Below, in pieces: positions 36,498-46,378 of a DNA stretch of 64,000 bases. Below the pieces are notes generated by a model. It did no database searches and was not told where the DNA came from. It worked only from the letters and a program-made list of their open reading frames with translations. Position 1 is the stretch's first letter. The number at the start of each line of letters is the position of its first letter. The stretch is from VXYL01 sp963422285. GTDB taxonomy: Bacteria; Pseudomonadota; Gammaproteobacteria; Pseudomonadales; Azotimanducaceae. The position numbers and the translations under genes were made by a program. Location of the stretch: positions 558,001 through 622,000 of the forward strand of contig CAXXJO010000001.1 of assembly GCA_963422285.2 (NCBI GenBank), in the 5' to 3' direction.

Positions 36498-39476
36498 CTA
36501 CGGTTCCAGGCTCAGCAGTTCCGCATTCCCTCCCGTCGCTACCGTGTTCCAGGTCACCGTCCGTTCCACCGCGAACCGCAGCAGGTAGTGCGGACCGCCG
36601 GCCTTCGGCCCCGTGCCGGACAGGCCCTCGCCGCCGAACGGCTGCACACCCACTACGGCACCGATCATGTCTCGGTTGACGTAGGTATTGCCGGCCTTCA
36701 CGGTGGCCATCACCTCGTGGGCGCGACGATGGATGCGCGAGTGAACGCCCAGGGTGAGGCCATAGCCGGCGTTGCGGATGTCCGTCAGCACCGTGCCCAA
36801 TTGGTCGGCGGCGAAGCGGGCGACATGCAGAATGGGGCCGAAGTGCTCGGCGTCGAGATCGGCGATGGAATCCACTTCGATCAGCGTCGGACCGATGTAG
36901 GGGCCGTCGAGGCGGGTTGGCACCGGGCACTGGTGCAGAATACGGCCTCGCATGGATTCGACATGGCGCTGTAGCTTGGCGAGCGCCGCTTGGTCGATCA
37001 CCGGGCCGATGTCCGTGGCCGAGTCGGCGGGATCGCCGATCGCCAAGGTGTCCATGGCCCCGGCGATCATGGCCAGCAGCTTCTCGGCGATGTCCGCCTG
37101 CACGTAGAGCACACGCAGCGACGAGCAGCGCTGGCCGGCGGAGCGAAAGGCCGAGGCGATCACGTCGTCGGTCACCTGTTCCGGAAGCGCCGTGGAATCC
37201 ACGATCATGGCGTTCTGACCGCCGGTTTCGGCGATGAGCACCGCGACGGGGCCGTCCTTGGCGGCCAGCGAACGCTGAATGCGCTTGGCGGTGGCCGTGG
37301 AGCCGGTGAAAGCCACGCCAGCGATAGCTTCGTGGGCCACCAGCGCCGCGCCGACATCGGGGCCGCCGAGAACGAGACGCACGGCGTCTTCGGGAATCCC
37401 CGCGGCATGCATCAGTTCCGCGGCAACCGTAGCGATGGCGGGCGTCTGCGGCGCCGGCTTGGCGACCACCGTGTTGCCTGCAGCCAGCGCCGCAGCCACT
37501 TGGCCGGTGAAGATGGCAAGGGGAAAGTTCCACGGCGAGATGCAGGCGAAGATGCCCCGCCCGTGGAGTTCCAACGTGTTCGCCTCGCCGGTGGGACCAG
37601 GCAGCGTTTCCCCGGCACTGAACAGGCGCTCGCACTGTGCGCCGTAGTAGCGGCAGAAGTCCGCGGCTTCGCGCACCTCCGCCACTGCGTCCGCCAGAGT
37701 CCGACCGGCTTCCTTGGCGAGCAGCGCGACGAAGCGCGAACGGTCAGCCTCGATGGCATCCGCCAGCTTGTCGAGGCAAGCCCGTCGCGCTGCCGCGGGC
37801 GTGGCCTCCCAGGCGGGGAAAGCCGTCGCCGCTCGATGCGCCGCGGCATCCACATCCACCGCGCTGTCGTCGCCCCGCAACGGTTCGCGCCAAGCACCGG
37901 CCGCACAGCGCAGCGCATCGACTTCGCCCCGATTGCCAAGGTCCAGGCCTCGAGAGTTTACGCAAACCGGGCGGAGCAGATCGCGCGGCAGCGGAATCCG
38001 CGGATGCGGCGCCCCGTGGTAGCCCGCTACCGTCGCCACTGGATCGCGCACCACTTCGGCAAGCGACACCTTGTCGTCCAGAAAACGGTTGACGAACGAC
38101 GAGTTGGCGCCGTTTTCCAGCAGTCGCCGCACCAAGTAGGCGAGCAGGTCCTTGTGGGCGCCCACCGGGGCGTAGACGCGCACTGGAGGCAGATTCTCGA
38201 AACGCCGACGGGCCTCGTCGTAGAGCAGTTCGCCCATGCCGTGCAGACGCTGGAACTCGTACGCCTTGCCCGGGCCGGCGGCGAGTTCGAGCACCGCCGC
38301 CACGGTATGCGCATTGTGGGTGGCGAATTGCGGAACCAGACTCCGGCTGCGCAGCAGCTTTGCCGCGCAGGCCAGGTAGGCCACATCCGTGGACGGCTTG
38401 CGGGTGTACACCGGATACCCGGCCAGCCCCTCCACCTGGGCGCGCTTGATCTCGGTGTCCCAATACGCGCCCTTGACCAGGCGCACCGGAATGGACCGGT
38501 GCAGGCCGTCGAGGTAGTCGATCACCGCCGGCGCGCGCTTGCTGTACGCCTGTACGGCGATGCCAAGGCCGTCCCACGACTTGAGCGCATGGTCGCTGGC
38601 CAGACGATCGAACAGCAGCAGCGACAGTTCGAGCCGCTCGGCCTCCTCGGCATCGATGGTGAGAGACACCTCGTGGGCCGCAGCATCCCGAGCCAAGTCC
38701 AGCAGGGTATCGCCCAGTTCGCGCAGCACCCGCTCGCGCTGCAAGGGTTGGTAGCGAGGATGCAGCGCCGACAGCTTGACGGAGATGCCCGCCATCGCGC
38801 CTAAGCCGGCGCTGCCCACGGTACCAATGGCGTGTCGATATGCCGCCGCATAGTGCGCCGCGTCGTCAAAGGTGCGCGCCCCTTCGCCCAGCATGTCGAA
38901 GGAAAACGGACGCCGGGTACCGGCCCGGGCCAAGGCTTCCTCGATGGTCCGCGCCAGCACGAACTCGCCGCCCAGGATGCGCACCGTCCGGGACATGGCG
39001 GCGCGGGCTACGGATTCGCCGATGCGCCCGGTCAAACGCTTGAGCCAGCCGCCGACGTCGCCAGTCACGTCGTCGCCCAGGCCAATCGCGCTGCCGGTGA
39101 GCATCAGCGCCCAGGTAGAGGCGTTCAGGAACAGCGAATCCGACTGGCCGAGGTGTCCGGCCCAGTTCGCCGTGGCAAGCTTTTCGGCGATCAGCGCCTC
39201 GGCGGTATCGTCGTCGGGGATGCGCAGCAGCGCTTCGCTGATGCACATGAGCGCGATGCCTTCCTCGTTGGAGAGGCCGAACTCCTGCAGGAAGAGGTCC
39301 AGCAGCGAGCGTTCGCCTGCTCGTCGCCGGCAGCCTTCGACGAGCCCCCGAGCGCGTTGGAGCACACGCTGCCGCTCGGGGTAGCCGAAGGGCACCTCCG
39401 CCAGCCGCGCCCGCACCGCCTCGCGTTCGCTTTGCGCGCCGGCGGCGACGATAGCGGCCCAGCAGTCGGTGTCCAT
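36498..39476 (-). CDS. putA: Bifunctional proline dehydrogenase / P5C dehydrogenase
   Basis: PutA oxidises proline to glutamate in two steps, with FAD then NAD+. The 992-residue protein lacks the N-terminal ribbon-helix-helix DNA-binding domain of the 1320-residue E. coli PutA and the extra C-terminal domain, so it is a minimal catalytic form and not an autorepressor. Proline dehydrogenase motifs include RLVKGAYWDTEIKRAQVEGL and the late PVRVYAPVGAH. The aldehyde dehydrogenase part shows the cysteine site SAGQRCSSLRVLYVQ. Start MDTDCWAAIVAAG at 39476; a longer frame to 39767 is spurious. It follows the flavoprotein gene by 16 bases. Confidence 0.93.
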   Translation of the reverse strand: MDTDCWAAIVAAGAQSEREAVRARLAEVPFGYPERQRVLQRARGLVEGCRRRAGERSLLDLFLQEFGLSNEEGIALMCISEALLRIPDDDTAEALIAEKLATANWAGHLGQSDSLFLNASTWALMLTGSAIGLGDDVTGDVGGWLKRLTGRIGESVARAAMSRTVRILGGEFVLARTIEEALARAGTRRPFSFDMLGEGARTFDDAAHYAAAYRHAIGTVGSAGLGAMAGISVKLSALHPRYQPLQRERVLRELGDTLLDLARDAAAHEVSLTIDAEEAERLELSLLLFDRLASDHALKSWDGLGIAVQAYSKRAPAVIDYLDGLHRSIPVRLVKGAYWDTEIKRAQVEGLAGYPVYTRKPSTDVAYLACAAKLLRSRSLVPQFATHNAHTVAAVLELAAGPGKAYEFQRLHGMGELLYDEARRRFENLPPVRVYAPVGAHKDLLAYLVRRLLENGANSSFVNRFLDDKVSLAEVVRDPVATVAGYHGAPHPRIPLPRDLLRPVCVNSRGLDLGNRGEVDALRCAAGAWREPLRGDDSAVDVDAAAHRAATAFPAWEATPAAARRACLDKLADAIEADRSRFVALLAKEAGRTLADAVAEVREAADFCRYYGAQCERLFSAGETLPGPTGEANTLELHGRGIFACISPWNFPLAIFTGQVAAALAAGNTVVAKPAPQTPAIATVAAELMHAAGIPEDAVRLVLGGPDVGAALVAHEAIAGVAFTGSTATAKRIQRSLAAKDGPVAVLIAETGGQNAMIVDSTALPEQVTDDVIASAFRSAGQRCSSLRVLYVQADIAEKLLAMIAGAMDTLAIGDPADSATDIGPVIDQAALAKLQRHVESMRGRILHQCPVPTRLDGPYIGPTLIEVDSIADLDAEHFGPILHVARFAADQLGTVLTDIRNAGYGLTLGVHSRIHRRAHEVMATVKAGNTYVNRDMIGAVVGVQPFGGEGLSGTGPKAGGPHYLLRFAVERTVTWNTVATGGNAELLSLEP

Positions 39477-39492
39477 CGGCTGTCGCTGCCGC

Positions 39493-40980
39493 CTATGGCG
39501 CTGCCGCGGCGTTGCGCCCGGCAGTGCGCCCGAACACGGCGCCCGAGGTGAGCCCGGTGCCACCAGGATAGTTGAAGTAGAACAGCCCGCCGAGCAGTTC
39601 GCCAGCAGCGAACAGACCCGGGATGGGGCCGCCTTCCTCGCCGAGCACCCGGGCTTGGCGATCCACGGCCAAGCCGCCGAATGTGAAGGTGATGCCGCAG
39701 GTGACGCCATAGGCCGTAAACGGCGGCGTATCCAGACGATTGGCCCAGTTGGACTTGGGGACGGCAAGGCCTACCGTGCCCCGGCCATCCTTGACGGTGG
39801 GATCGAACGGCGTATCGAGGGCAACGGCGGCGTTGTAGCGGGCGACTTCCGCCACGAAGGCCGCGGCATCCACGCCTTCCATCTTCGGCGCCAGCGCCTC
39901 GATGCTGTCGGCGCTGGCCTTGGTCACTTGCCGAATGCGGTACTCGTCGCGCAACAGATGCGTCGCCTTGGCGTCGAACACCTGCCAAGCGAACTGGCCG
40001 GGCTGGTTCAGCACTTCGCGTCCATAGCGGGCGTAGGTGTAGTTGCGGAAGTCCGCCCCCTCGTCGACGAAGCGCTTGCCCAGGGCATTGACCATGATGC
40101 CGAACGGATAGGAGTGCTTCTGGAAGTTGTCGCCCACATCGAGATCGCCGAACTCTGGAGCATTCCGATCCCAGCCGACGGCATGGCAGCCGGACCAGTT
40201 GCCCCGGGTGGCCGCACCGATAGCCACCGCCATACGGATGCCGTCGCCGGTATTGAAGCGGGTGCCGCGCACCTTGGCCAAATCCCAACCCGGGCCGAGG
40301 TAGCGCGTCCGCCATGCCGGATTGGACTCGAAGCCGCCGCAGGCGAGCACCACGGCGTCGGCGTGGACGCTGGCATCGCCCACCATCACATCGAAGCCTC
40401 GGCGCGTCGGGCGCAGGGCCGTGGCGCGGGTGCCGTAGCGGATGTCCACGCCGCTGTCGGCGGCGATGGCGGCGAGACTATCCACCAGTCCGGGGCCGCC
40501 GCCCCAGGCTTCGACGGTGAGGCCGCCCCAGAAACGCACCGTTTTCTTGCCAGGAGATGCCCCTTGCGCTTCCCCACCGTCCACCTCGAAGGACTGCCGA
40601 CCGTACAGCGGCAGGAAGCGCACACCCTTCTCGCGCATCCAACACAGCGTCTCGAAGCTGGATTCGATCAAGGTTTCCGCCAGCTCCGGATCCGTACGGT
40701 ATTCGGTGACGCGGGCCAAGTCTTCGTAGAACTGTTCGCGGCTGTAGGTGCCGAAGTCCGTGCGTTCCAGCTCGCCGACGGTGAGCTCGGGCATGAGCCG
40801 GCGCAAATCGTCCACGCCCTCGTAGACGGTGCGCATGGCACCAGCGGTGAAGCGCGAATTGCCGCCGCGCAGGGCGTAGGGCGCGCGTTCGAGCAGGACC
40901 ACCTCGGCATCCCGTTCCCGGGCGCCGATGGCGGCGGTCAACGCCGCGTTGCCGCCGCCCACTACCACTACGCGAGTCAA
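39493..40980 (-). CDS. FAD-dependent tricarballylate dehydrogenase-like flavoprotein (TcuA family)
   Basis: A 495-residue flavoprotein of the fumarate reductase/succinate dehydrogenase family. It starts VVVVGGGNAALTAAIGARER for FAD binding and has SRFTAGAMRTVYE, and the C-terminal GELLGGLFYFNYPGGTGLTS. These match TcuA-like proteins that oxidise tricarboxylate or related carboxylic acids. The TTG start overlaps the upstream CoA-transferase stop (TTGA). No TcuB iron-sulfur partner or TcuC transporter is adjacent, so the true substrate is open; the CoA-transferase neighbour suggests an organic acid. Confidence 0.8.
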   Translation of the reverse strand: MTRVVVVGGGNAALTAAIGARERDAEVVLLERAPYALRGGNSRFTAGAMRTVYEGVDDLRRLMPELTVGELERTDFGTYSREQFYEDLARVTEYRTDPELAETLIESSFETLCWMREKGVRFLPLYGRQSFEVDGGEAQGASPGKKTVRFWGGLTVEAWGGGPGLVDSLAAIAADSGVDIRYGTRATALRPTRRGFDVMVGDASVHADAVVLACGGFESNPAWRTRYLGPGWDLAKVRGTRFNTGDGIRMAVAIGAATRGNWSGCHAVGWDRNAPEFGDLDVGDNFQKHSYPFGIMVNALGKRFVDEGADFRNYTYARYGREVLNQPGQFAWQVFDAKATHLLRDEYRIRQVTKASADSIEALAPKMEGVDAAAFVAEVARYNAAVALDTPFDPTVKDGRGTVGLAVPKSNWANRLDTPPFTAYGVTCGITFTFGGLAVDRQARVLGEEGGPIPGLFAAGELLGGLFYFNYPGGTGLTSGAVFGRTAGRNAAAAP

Positions 40981-42188
40981 CCGAGGACCCCCTGGTCTTT
41001 CAGGGCTGCCGCGGCGGCCTCGTCGTAGCCGAGTTCGGCCAGGATTTCAGCGCTGTGCTCGCCCAGGCGGGGCGGCGGTCGGGTCGGCGTGGCCGGCACT
41101 TCGTCCACGGTGAAGCCGGCGCCGAGGAAACGCAGCCTGCCGTCCGGCACGCCCGGCACCTCGTCCAGTTCGGCAAGGGTTCGCCGATGCGCAAGCTGCG
41201 GGTTCTCCACCACCTGCCGCGGCCCCTTGAGCTGACCCGAGGGCACGCCGCCAGCGCGAATCGCAGCGTCCCAATGAGCGGCAGTATCGGAACGGAAGTG
41301 CTCAGCGAACAACTGCCGCAGCGCGACTCGATTGGCCAGCGCAGCTTCTTCCGTAGCGAAGCGCGGGTCGGCAAGCAGGTCTTCCCGCCCCACGGCTTTG
41401 GCCAGCCGCTGGAACAGGCGATGCGTGTTGGCGTTGACGAGCAGCACACCCTCCTTGGTCGGAAACGTCCCCGCCGAGCCTACTTGCGCCAGCGGGTTGG
41501 GACCGACCCGACGGCGGGTGCGCCCGGTGGCCAGGTAGCCGTAGTAGTTCAGGCCCATCAGCGTCATGCAGGATTCCAACATGGAGACATCGAGAAACGT
41601 CCCCTGGCCGGTTCGCTGCCGTCGCAGCAGCGCCGCGACGATGGCGGAACTGGCGATCACCGCGGTACCGGCGTCCGCTACCGCGAAGCCGACCCGCACC
41701 GGCTGCTCCTCGGTGCCCGTCGACAGAAACATGCCGGACTCGCCCTGGATCAGATGGTCGTAGGCCGGACGGTCGCTTTCCGGTCCGCTTTGACCGTAAC
41801 CCGAGATGGCGCAGTAGACCAGATTCGGCTGCACCGCCTTCAGCGCCTGGTAGCCGATGCCGAGGCGATCCGGCGTTCCCGGACGCATGTTCAGCAACAC
41901 CACGTCCGCAGTCTCCACCAGGGCATGCACGGCCTTCAGCCCGTCCGGGTGCTTGAGGTCCACGGCCAGCGAGCGCTTGTTGGCGTTCTGCCCGAGAAAG
42001 GCCGGCGACAGCCCCTCGGGATGGCCGGCGCGCATCTGGTCGCCGCCATTGGGCGATTCCACCTTGATCACGTCCGCCCCCATCAGGGCGAGTTGGTAGG
42101 CGGCGAGCGGCCCGGCATGGACGTGGGTGAAGTCCACCACGCGTACACCCGCCAGCAAATCCACCTGCCGCGCCGACTGCTCCGCCAT
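40977..42188 (-). CDS. Class III (CaiB/BaiF) CoA-transferase
   Basis: These enzymes move CoA between carboxylic acids. The 403-residue protein starts MAEQSARQVDLLAGVRVVDF, with THVHAGPLAAYQLALMGADV and IKVESP, the family N-terminus. Catalytic Asp is probably in VGFAVADAGTAVIASSAIV. SGYGQSGPESDRPAYDHLIQ is the conserved middle block. It overlaps the TcuA-like gene by four bases and both may act in one pathway with the crotonases nearby. The acyl substrate cannot be read from sequence. Confidence 0.9.
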   Translation of the reverse strand: MAEQSARQVDLLAGVRVVDFTHVHAGPLAAYQLALMGADVIKVESPNGGDQMRAGHPEGLSPAFLGQNANKRSLAVDLKHPDGLKAVHALVETADVVLLNMRPGTPDRLGIGYQALKAVQPNLVYCAISGYGQSGPESDRPAYDHLIQGESGMFLSTGTEEQPVRVGFAVADAGTAVIASSAIVAALLRRQRTGQGTFLDVSMLESCMTLMGLNYYGYLATGRTRRRVGPNPLAQVGSAGTFPTKEGVLLVNANTHRLFQRLAKAVGREDLLADPRFATEEAALANRVALRQLFAEHFRSDTAAHWDAAIRAGGVPSGQLKGPRQVVENPQLAHRRTLAELDEVPGVPDGRLRFLGAGFTVDEVPATPTRPPPRLGEHSAEILAELGYDEAAAAALKDQGVLG

Positions 42189-42528
42189 GCTCGCGCCTTG
42201 TCGTCCTGCCTGCCGCGCAGCCTAGCAGCACGACGGGTTCGAGGCCAAGTGCGCAAACCGGTTGGACGGCGCGGCAATCCTGCGTCTGGTCGCCGGGCCG
42301 TCTGGTTCCTGGCTGACCGGACCGGACTGCTCGACGAAAACTCGCCCTGCGTCGACAAGATCGACGCAGTGGCGCTTCCGCATCGAGAAGTCCGGGACGC
42401 GGATGAACGGAGGCGGGAAGAAACCGGACGAACAACGGGCTGCGAACACTGGACAAAACCATTTGCCGACCACAGACGGCACCCGTCGTGTTGACGCGAA
42501 GGCGAACGCTGGGATTGAATGCGGCATC
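42189..42528. other. Gap between CoA-transferase and Rpn-type gene, nothing recognised
   Basis: This divergent 340-bp gap must contain both promoters. No clear -10/-35 pair, repeat, tRNA or conserved protein was found. Open frames crossing it lack motifs. Confidence 0.5.
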
Positions 42529-43437
42529 ATGGACATCGCCAACCCCATCTACGACGTGGTCTTCAAGTACCTGATGCAGGACGACAGCGCCGCCCGACTG
42601 CTGATCGGCAGGATCGCCGAGCTGGAGGTGGTGTCGCTGGACTTCCGCCCCCAGGAGGCGGCGGTGCCCTCGAACACGCCGCGCGGCGACGAGCTGCCGC
42701 TGCTGACACTGGTGCGCATGGACTTCGCGGCCCGGGTGCGGACCGCCGATGGCGACCAGCGGCAGGTGCTGGTCGAGATCCAGAAGACCAACGCGCCGAC
42801 AGTGGTGGAGCGCTTCCGACTGTATCTCGGCGAGCAGTACCGCAGTCGAGACAATCTGGCCGTCGGCGTCTCGGGCCAGGTGGAGGCTGTGCCGCCGGTG
42901 ACGATCTATCTGCTCGGCTACGACCTCGGGCTGTCGGACGAGGCGGTCATCGATGTCTGCCCGCGGGTTCGGGAGCTGGACGCCGGACATCCGTTCGTGG
43001 CCGGTCTGAACCATCGCAGCCACATCGTGCAGATACCCCGCTTGGCGAGACGCCGACGGGACGGCCTGGAGCAGTTCCTCTCCATCTTCGACCAAGCCCT
43101 GGTGTCTGCCGGCCGGGAAGACAACCATGTGCTGTCGCTGGAGGAGTCGGCGTATCCGCAGGAATGCAGCGCGGTGCTGCGTCGTCTGCGGCTGGCGATG
43201 GCGGAGGAGCAGGTTCGCCGCAACATGGAGGGCGAGGATCTGCTGCTGCGGGATTCGATCCTGTCGGCGCAGCAGGCGGAGCAGGAAAGGCAGCGGGCGG
43301 AGCAGGCGGAACAGCGGGAAGCGCAGCAGCGGGCTCGGTTCGTCCGGCACCTGCACGGCTTGGGCCAAAGCGCCCAGGAGATCGCCCAAGCGCTGGCCAT
43401 CGACGCCCGGACAGTGCGGCGGATTCAGGGGGAATGA
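42529..43437 (+). CDS. Rpn/PD-(D/E)XK nuclease-family putative transposase
   Basis: A 302-residue protein of the PDDEXK-type Rpn group, found in many scattered copies in bacterial genomes and linked to DNA cleavage. MDIANPIYDVVFKYLMQDDS opens it; the catalytic set appears as D in LVRMDFAARVRTADGDQ and the ExQK in VLVEIQKTN. A coiled, Glu/Gln/Ala-rich region follows at about residues 245-275 (SAQQAEQERQRAEQAEQREA) and a small C-terminal helix-turn-helix-like end (AQEIAQALAIDARTVRRIQG). The start at 42529 is chosen because the upstream frame has no family text. Confidence 0.8.
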   Translation: MDIANPIYDVVFKYLMQDDSAARLLIGRIAELEVVSLDFRPQEAAVPSNTPRGDELPLLTLVRMDFAARVRTADGDQRQVLVEIQKTNAPTVVERFRLYLGEQYRSRDNLAVGVSGQVEAVPPVTIYLLGYDLGLSDEAVIDVCPRVRELDAGHPFVAGLNHRSHIVQIPRLARRRRDGLEQFLSIFDQALVSAGREDNHVLSLEESAYPQECSAVLRRLRLAMAEEQVRRNMEGEDLLLRDSILSAQQAEQERQRAEQAEQREAQQRARFVRHLHGLGQSAQEIAQALAIDARTVRRIQGE

Positions 43438-43520
43438 TAATGCCCGCCCGCGCAACGCGCTTCGGCCAAGTCGATGGGGACCACGTCCGGCACCAACGGC
43501 CGAGGGGTGACGCGCCCCGC

Positions 43521-44342
43521 TCACCGTCCGGTGAAGTTGGGCTTGCGGCGCTCCAGGAACGCGCGCACGCCCTCCTCGAAGTCCTCGCTCCGGAACATGC
43601 CGTCGAGATGCACCATCAGGTGGTCCACCGCGGTGTCGTAGGATTCCTCCAGGCCCATGCGCATCATGCGCTTGGTGGTCTGCACCGCCATGGGCGCGTT
43701 GTCGGCGATCTCCTCGGCCCACCGCATGGCCGTCGGCATCAGTTCCTCGTTCGGCACCACGGTGTTGACGAGGCCGATGTCCAGGCATTCCTGGGCGTCG
43801 ATGGTGCGGGCGCGGTAGTAGAGTTCGGCCGCCTTGGCCCAGCCGATCAGGCGCGGCAGCAGCCAGGTGCCGCCGCTCTCCGGCACCACGTTGCGCTTCG
43901 CCGTCACCGCCGCCATTTTGGCGGACTCGGCGGCGATGCGGATGTCGGCCAGCAGCGTCAGGTCCATGCCGTAGCCGGCGGCGGCGCCGTTGACGGCGCA
44001 CACCACCGGCGTGTCCACATGCCACATGACGTTGATCGGCGCGTCGCGCAGGTCGAACAGCCGGCGCGGGCGGTTGTCGCCTTGGCGCTGCCCGCGGCTG
44101 CCGATGCCGCCGTCGCCGACGGCGACCAGATCGAGACCGGCGCAGAAGCCGCGCCCGGCGCCGGTGAGCACGATGCAGCGGGTATCCGGGTCCTTGTCGG
44201 CCTCCACCATCTTGGCGGAGAGCTCGCCGAGCATGGTGCCGCTGATGGCGTTCAGCCGCTCCGGGCGGTTGAGGGTGAGCACGGCGACGCGGCCGCGCTG
44301 TTCTGCCAGGAGTTCATCGGTGCTCGATGGGCTGATCGCCAT
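43521..44342 (-). CDS. Enoyl-CoA hydratase/isomerase family protein
   Basis: A crotonase-fold enzyme of 273 residues acting on acyl-CoA esters. It shows LTLNRPERLNAISGTML, the oxyanion-hole GAGRGFCAGLDL, and VCAVNGAAAGYGMDLTLLAD, followed by VPESGGTWLLPRLIG with the hydratase-type glutamate. A 20-residue insertion (GDGGIGSRGQRQGDNRPRRL) is seen in related bile-acid or ring-cleavage hydratases. It is a single transcription unit between Rpn and the esterase, but it belongs in theme with the CoA-transferases. Substrate unknown. Confidence 0.88.
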   Translation of the reverse strand: MAISPSSTDELLAEQRGRVAVLTLNRPERLNAISGTMLGELSAKMVEADKDPDTRCIVLTGAGRGFCAGLDLVAVGDGGIGSRGQRQGDNRPRRLFDLRDAPINVMWHVDTPVVCAVNGAAAGYGMDLTLLADIRIAAESAKMAAVTAKRNVVPESGGTWLLPRLIGWAKAAELYYRARTIDAQECLDIGLVNTVVPNEELMPTAMRWAEEIADNAPMAVQTTKRMMRMGLEESYDTAVDHLMVHLDGMFRSEDFEEGVRAFLERRKPNFTGR

Positions 44343-44431
44343 GACGGGCCTCTCTGTATGCGTTCAGGATGCGAGAAAGTCGGCGATTGTACGGCAAGAT
44401 GGGCTGGCAGACCGAACGCTGGCCGCGTCCC

Positions 44432-46066
44432 TCAGCGTTGCGCCGCATGGAAGCGGTCCATGACGTCCAGCTTGGCCTTGCGCAACCCGGCAATCGTCTG
44501 CGGCTGCTCGGCGATCTCCAGCGCCAAGTCGGTCTCGGCGGCGTAGCTCGGCCACGTCGGCAGGCCGTCGCCATTGGGATTGCCGGTTTTGGCGAAGTTG
44601 GTCCAGTAGCCGGTTGTCAACCGTGCCACTTCAAGGTCGCTCGAACGGGGGGCGAGCGCCTCGCCGCCGTCGCCGAAGCCGAGATGGGGATTGCCGAAGA
44701 CGTAGGGGATCTCGGCGGCGTGGAAGGCACCGAGGGCTGTGCCGTGCTCGCCGCCGAGGTCGGGAACATGGGTGAAGTAGTACAGCCAAGCCGGATCGCC
44801 GTGGGCGACGTGCGCCCGTGCCCAGGTACGCATCTCCCAGGCGAAGTACTGGTCGGAGAGCAACTGCTGTTGGGCGGTCTCGATGCCGGGCGCGGCGTCT
44901 TCGGCATAGGCGTCGAGAATCTCGTCCGCCTGTTCGCCCCAGGCCGCCGCCACGCTTTGCCGCCAAGCCTGCTCGTCAAGCGCCGGCATGTCCATGAACA
45001 ACGTCGTGCCTTCGTCGGCGTTGGAGCCCAGCAACACCGGTACGCGGCTGTGCTGGCCGGCCGCCACCAGCGCCGACATCGGCTGCGGGAAGACGTGACC
45101 GTCCACGTAGACGATTCGTCCGCCCTGGTTCCAACTCGCTTCGGCGATCTTCGCGTAGAGGATTTCGGCGGGAACAGCCCGCAGCGCGGCGATGTCCGGT
45201 GTAGCCAGCAGTTCGGACAACGATGCGCCAGCCGCATGGCCCGACTGCCCGGCGGCGGAGTCCTCGGCGAGCTGGGGATGCGGCGCGAAGCAGCCGCCGG
45301 ATTGGCCGATGGCGCGATGGAACAAGCCCTTCGCCAACGGCGACGTGTAGAGGTAGCAGACGCTCCAGGAACCGGCCGATTCGCCGAAGATGGTGACATT
45401 GTCCGGATCGCCGCCGAACGCGGCGATGTTGTCGCGCACCCAGGTCAGCGCGGCGATCTGGTCCAGGACGCCGTAGTTGCCGGACACGCGGTGCGGCGAT
45501 TCCGCGGAGAGCCCCTCGTGGGCCAGGAAGCCAAGCGCGCCGAGGCGGTAGTTGACGCTCACCAGCACCACGCCCAAGTCGGCGAGCGCGCCGCCGTCGT
45601 ACATGGGCAGGTGGCCGTGACCGATCTGCAAGGCGCCGCCGTGAATCCACACCATCACCGGCATGCCGGCACCGTCCGGCATAGCCTCGTCGGCCTTGGC
45701 GCGGGTCCAGACGTTCAGATACAGGCAGTCTTCGCTGCGCTCGATGGGGCCGCGATCGTAGAAGCCCTCGAGTCGAGGCTGCCAGCAGGGCGTGCCGAAA
45801 GCCAGTGCATCCCGGGGTTCCTCCCACGGCGCCGGCGGTTCGGGCGGAAGCCAGCGCAGATCGCCCGTTGGCGGCGCGGCGTAGGGAATGCCGCGGAATA
45901 TGCGCACCCCGTCCACTGTTTCGCCGCGTACCGGCCCGGCGGTGGTGACGGCCACGTTGGGATCGGCCGCCTCCGCCGCAGTCGCGCCCCCTTCCGTCGT
46001 CTGCTCTCGCTCTCGACATCCAGCAAGCAGTCCGACGAGGGCGAAAGCAAGCAGTGCGTTCTTCAT
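44432..46066 (-). CDS. Type-B carboxylesterase, lipoprotein
   Basis: A membrane-anchored esterase of 544 residues. MKNALLAFALVGLLAGC is a lipoprotein signal with acylated Cys17. The alpha/beta-hydrolase core has PVRGETVDGVRIFRGIPYAA, SEDCLYLNVW, IHGGALQIGH and the nucleophile S230 in TIFGESAGSW, typical of the COesterase family. A catalytic histidine probably lies in GAFHAAEIPYVFG. A GGAG about 10 bases upstream supports start 46066; a longer frame to 46321 is not credible. It acts in the periplasm or outer membrane on small esters, exact substrate unknown. Confidence 0.9.
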   Translation of the reverse strand: MKNALLAFALVGLLAGCREREQTTEGGATAAEAADPNVAVTTAGPVRGETVDGVRIFRGIPYAAPPTGDLRWLPPEPPAPWEEPRDALAFGTPCWQPRLEGFYDRGPIERSEDCLYLNVWTRAKADEAMPDGAGMPVMVWIHGGALQIGHGHLPMYDGGALADLGVVLVSVNYRLGALGFLAHEGLSAESPHRVSGNYGVLDQIAALTWVRDNIAAFGGDPDNVTIFGESAGSWSVCYLYTSPLAKGLFHRAIGQSGGCFAPHPQLAEDSAAGQSGHAAGASLSELLATPDIAALRAVPAEILYAKIAEASWNQGGRIVYVDGHVFPQPMSALVAAGQHSRVPVLLGSNADEGTTLFMDMPALDEQAWRQSVAAAWGEQADEILDAYAEDAAPGIETAQQQLLSDQYFAWEMRTWARAHVAHGDPAWLYYFTHVPDLGGEHGTALGAFHAAEIPYVFGNPHLGFGDGGEALAPRSSDLEVARLTTGYWTNFAKTGNPNGDGLPTWPSYAAETDLALEIAEQPQTIAGLRKAKLDVMDRFHAAQR

Positions 46067-46378
46067 GGTTCCACTCTCCAAGCCTATCGCCACCATCATA
46101 CGCCGCAAACCCGAAGAGATCGTCATGCCAGATGCATTCGCCGTCATTGGCCGTCGCTGCGTCGCAGTTCCCAGGCAGGGCGATCTCCAGGAATGAACCT
46201 CCGCCGATCCGACCTGGTCGGACGCGGAGTCCGAATAGCGGGACGCTCTACCCCGCTTCATCCCCGCGGACGGAGTCCGGACACGTGTCGGCAAACGACC
46301 CGGCTTGAACATGGCGAACACCCGCCCGCGGCAAGCGCGGGACGGACCATATGTCCCTGATCCCCACCGGCCGAACCG
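46067..46378. other. Gap between esterase and mgtE, nothing recognised
   Basis: 312 bp with no supported gene, RNA or repeat. Open frames are shadows of flanking coding or lack motifs. It separates two minus-strand genes and must contain the esterase promoter. Confidence 0.5.

Noticed and set aside
41302..44025. 907-codon minus-strand open frame across the CoA-transferase and Rpn genes
   Set aside because: It crosses several real genes in a wrong frame and has no coherent domain.
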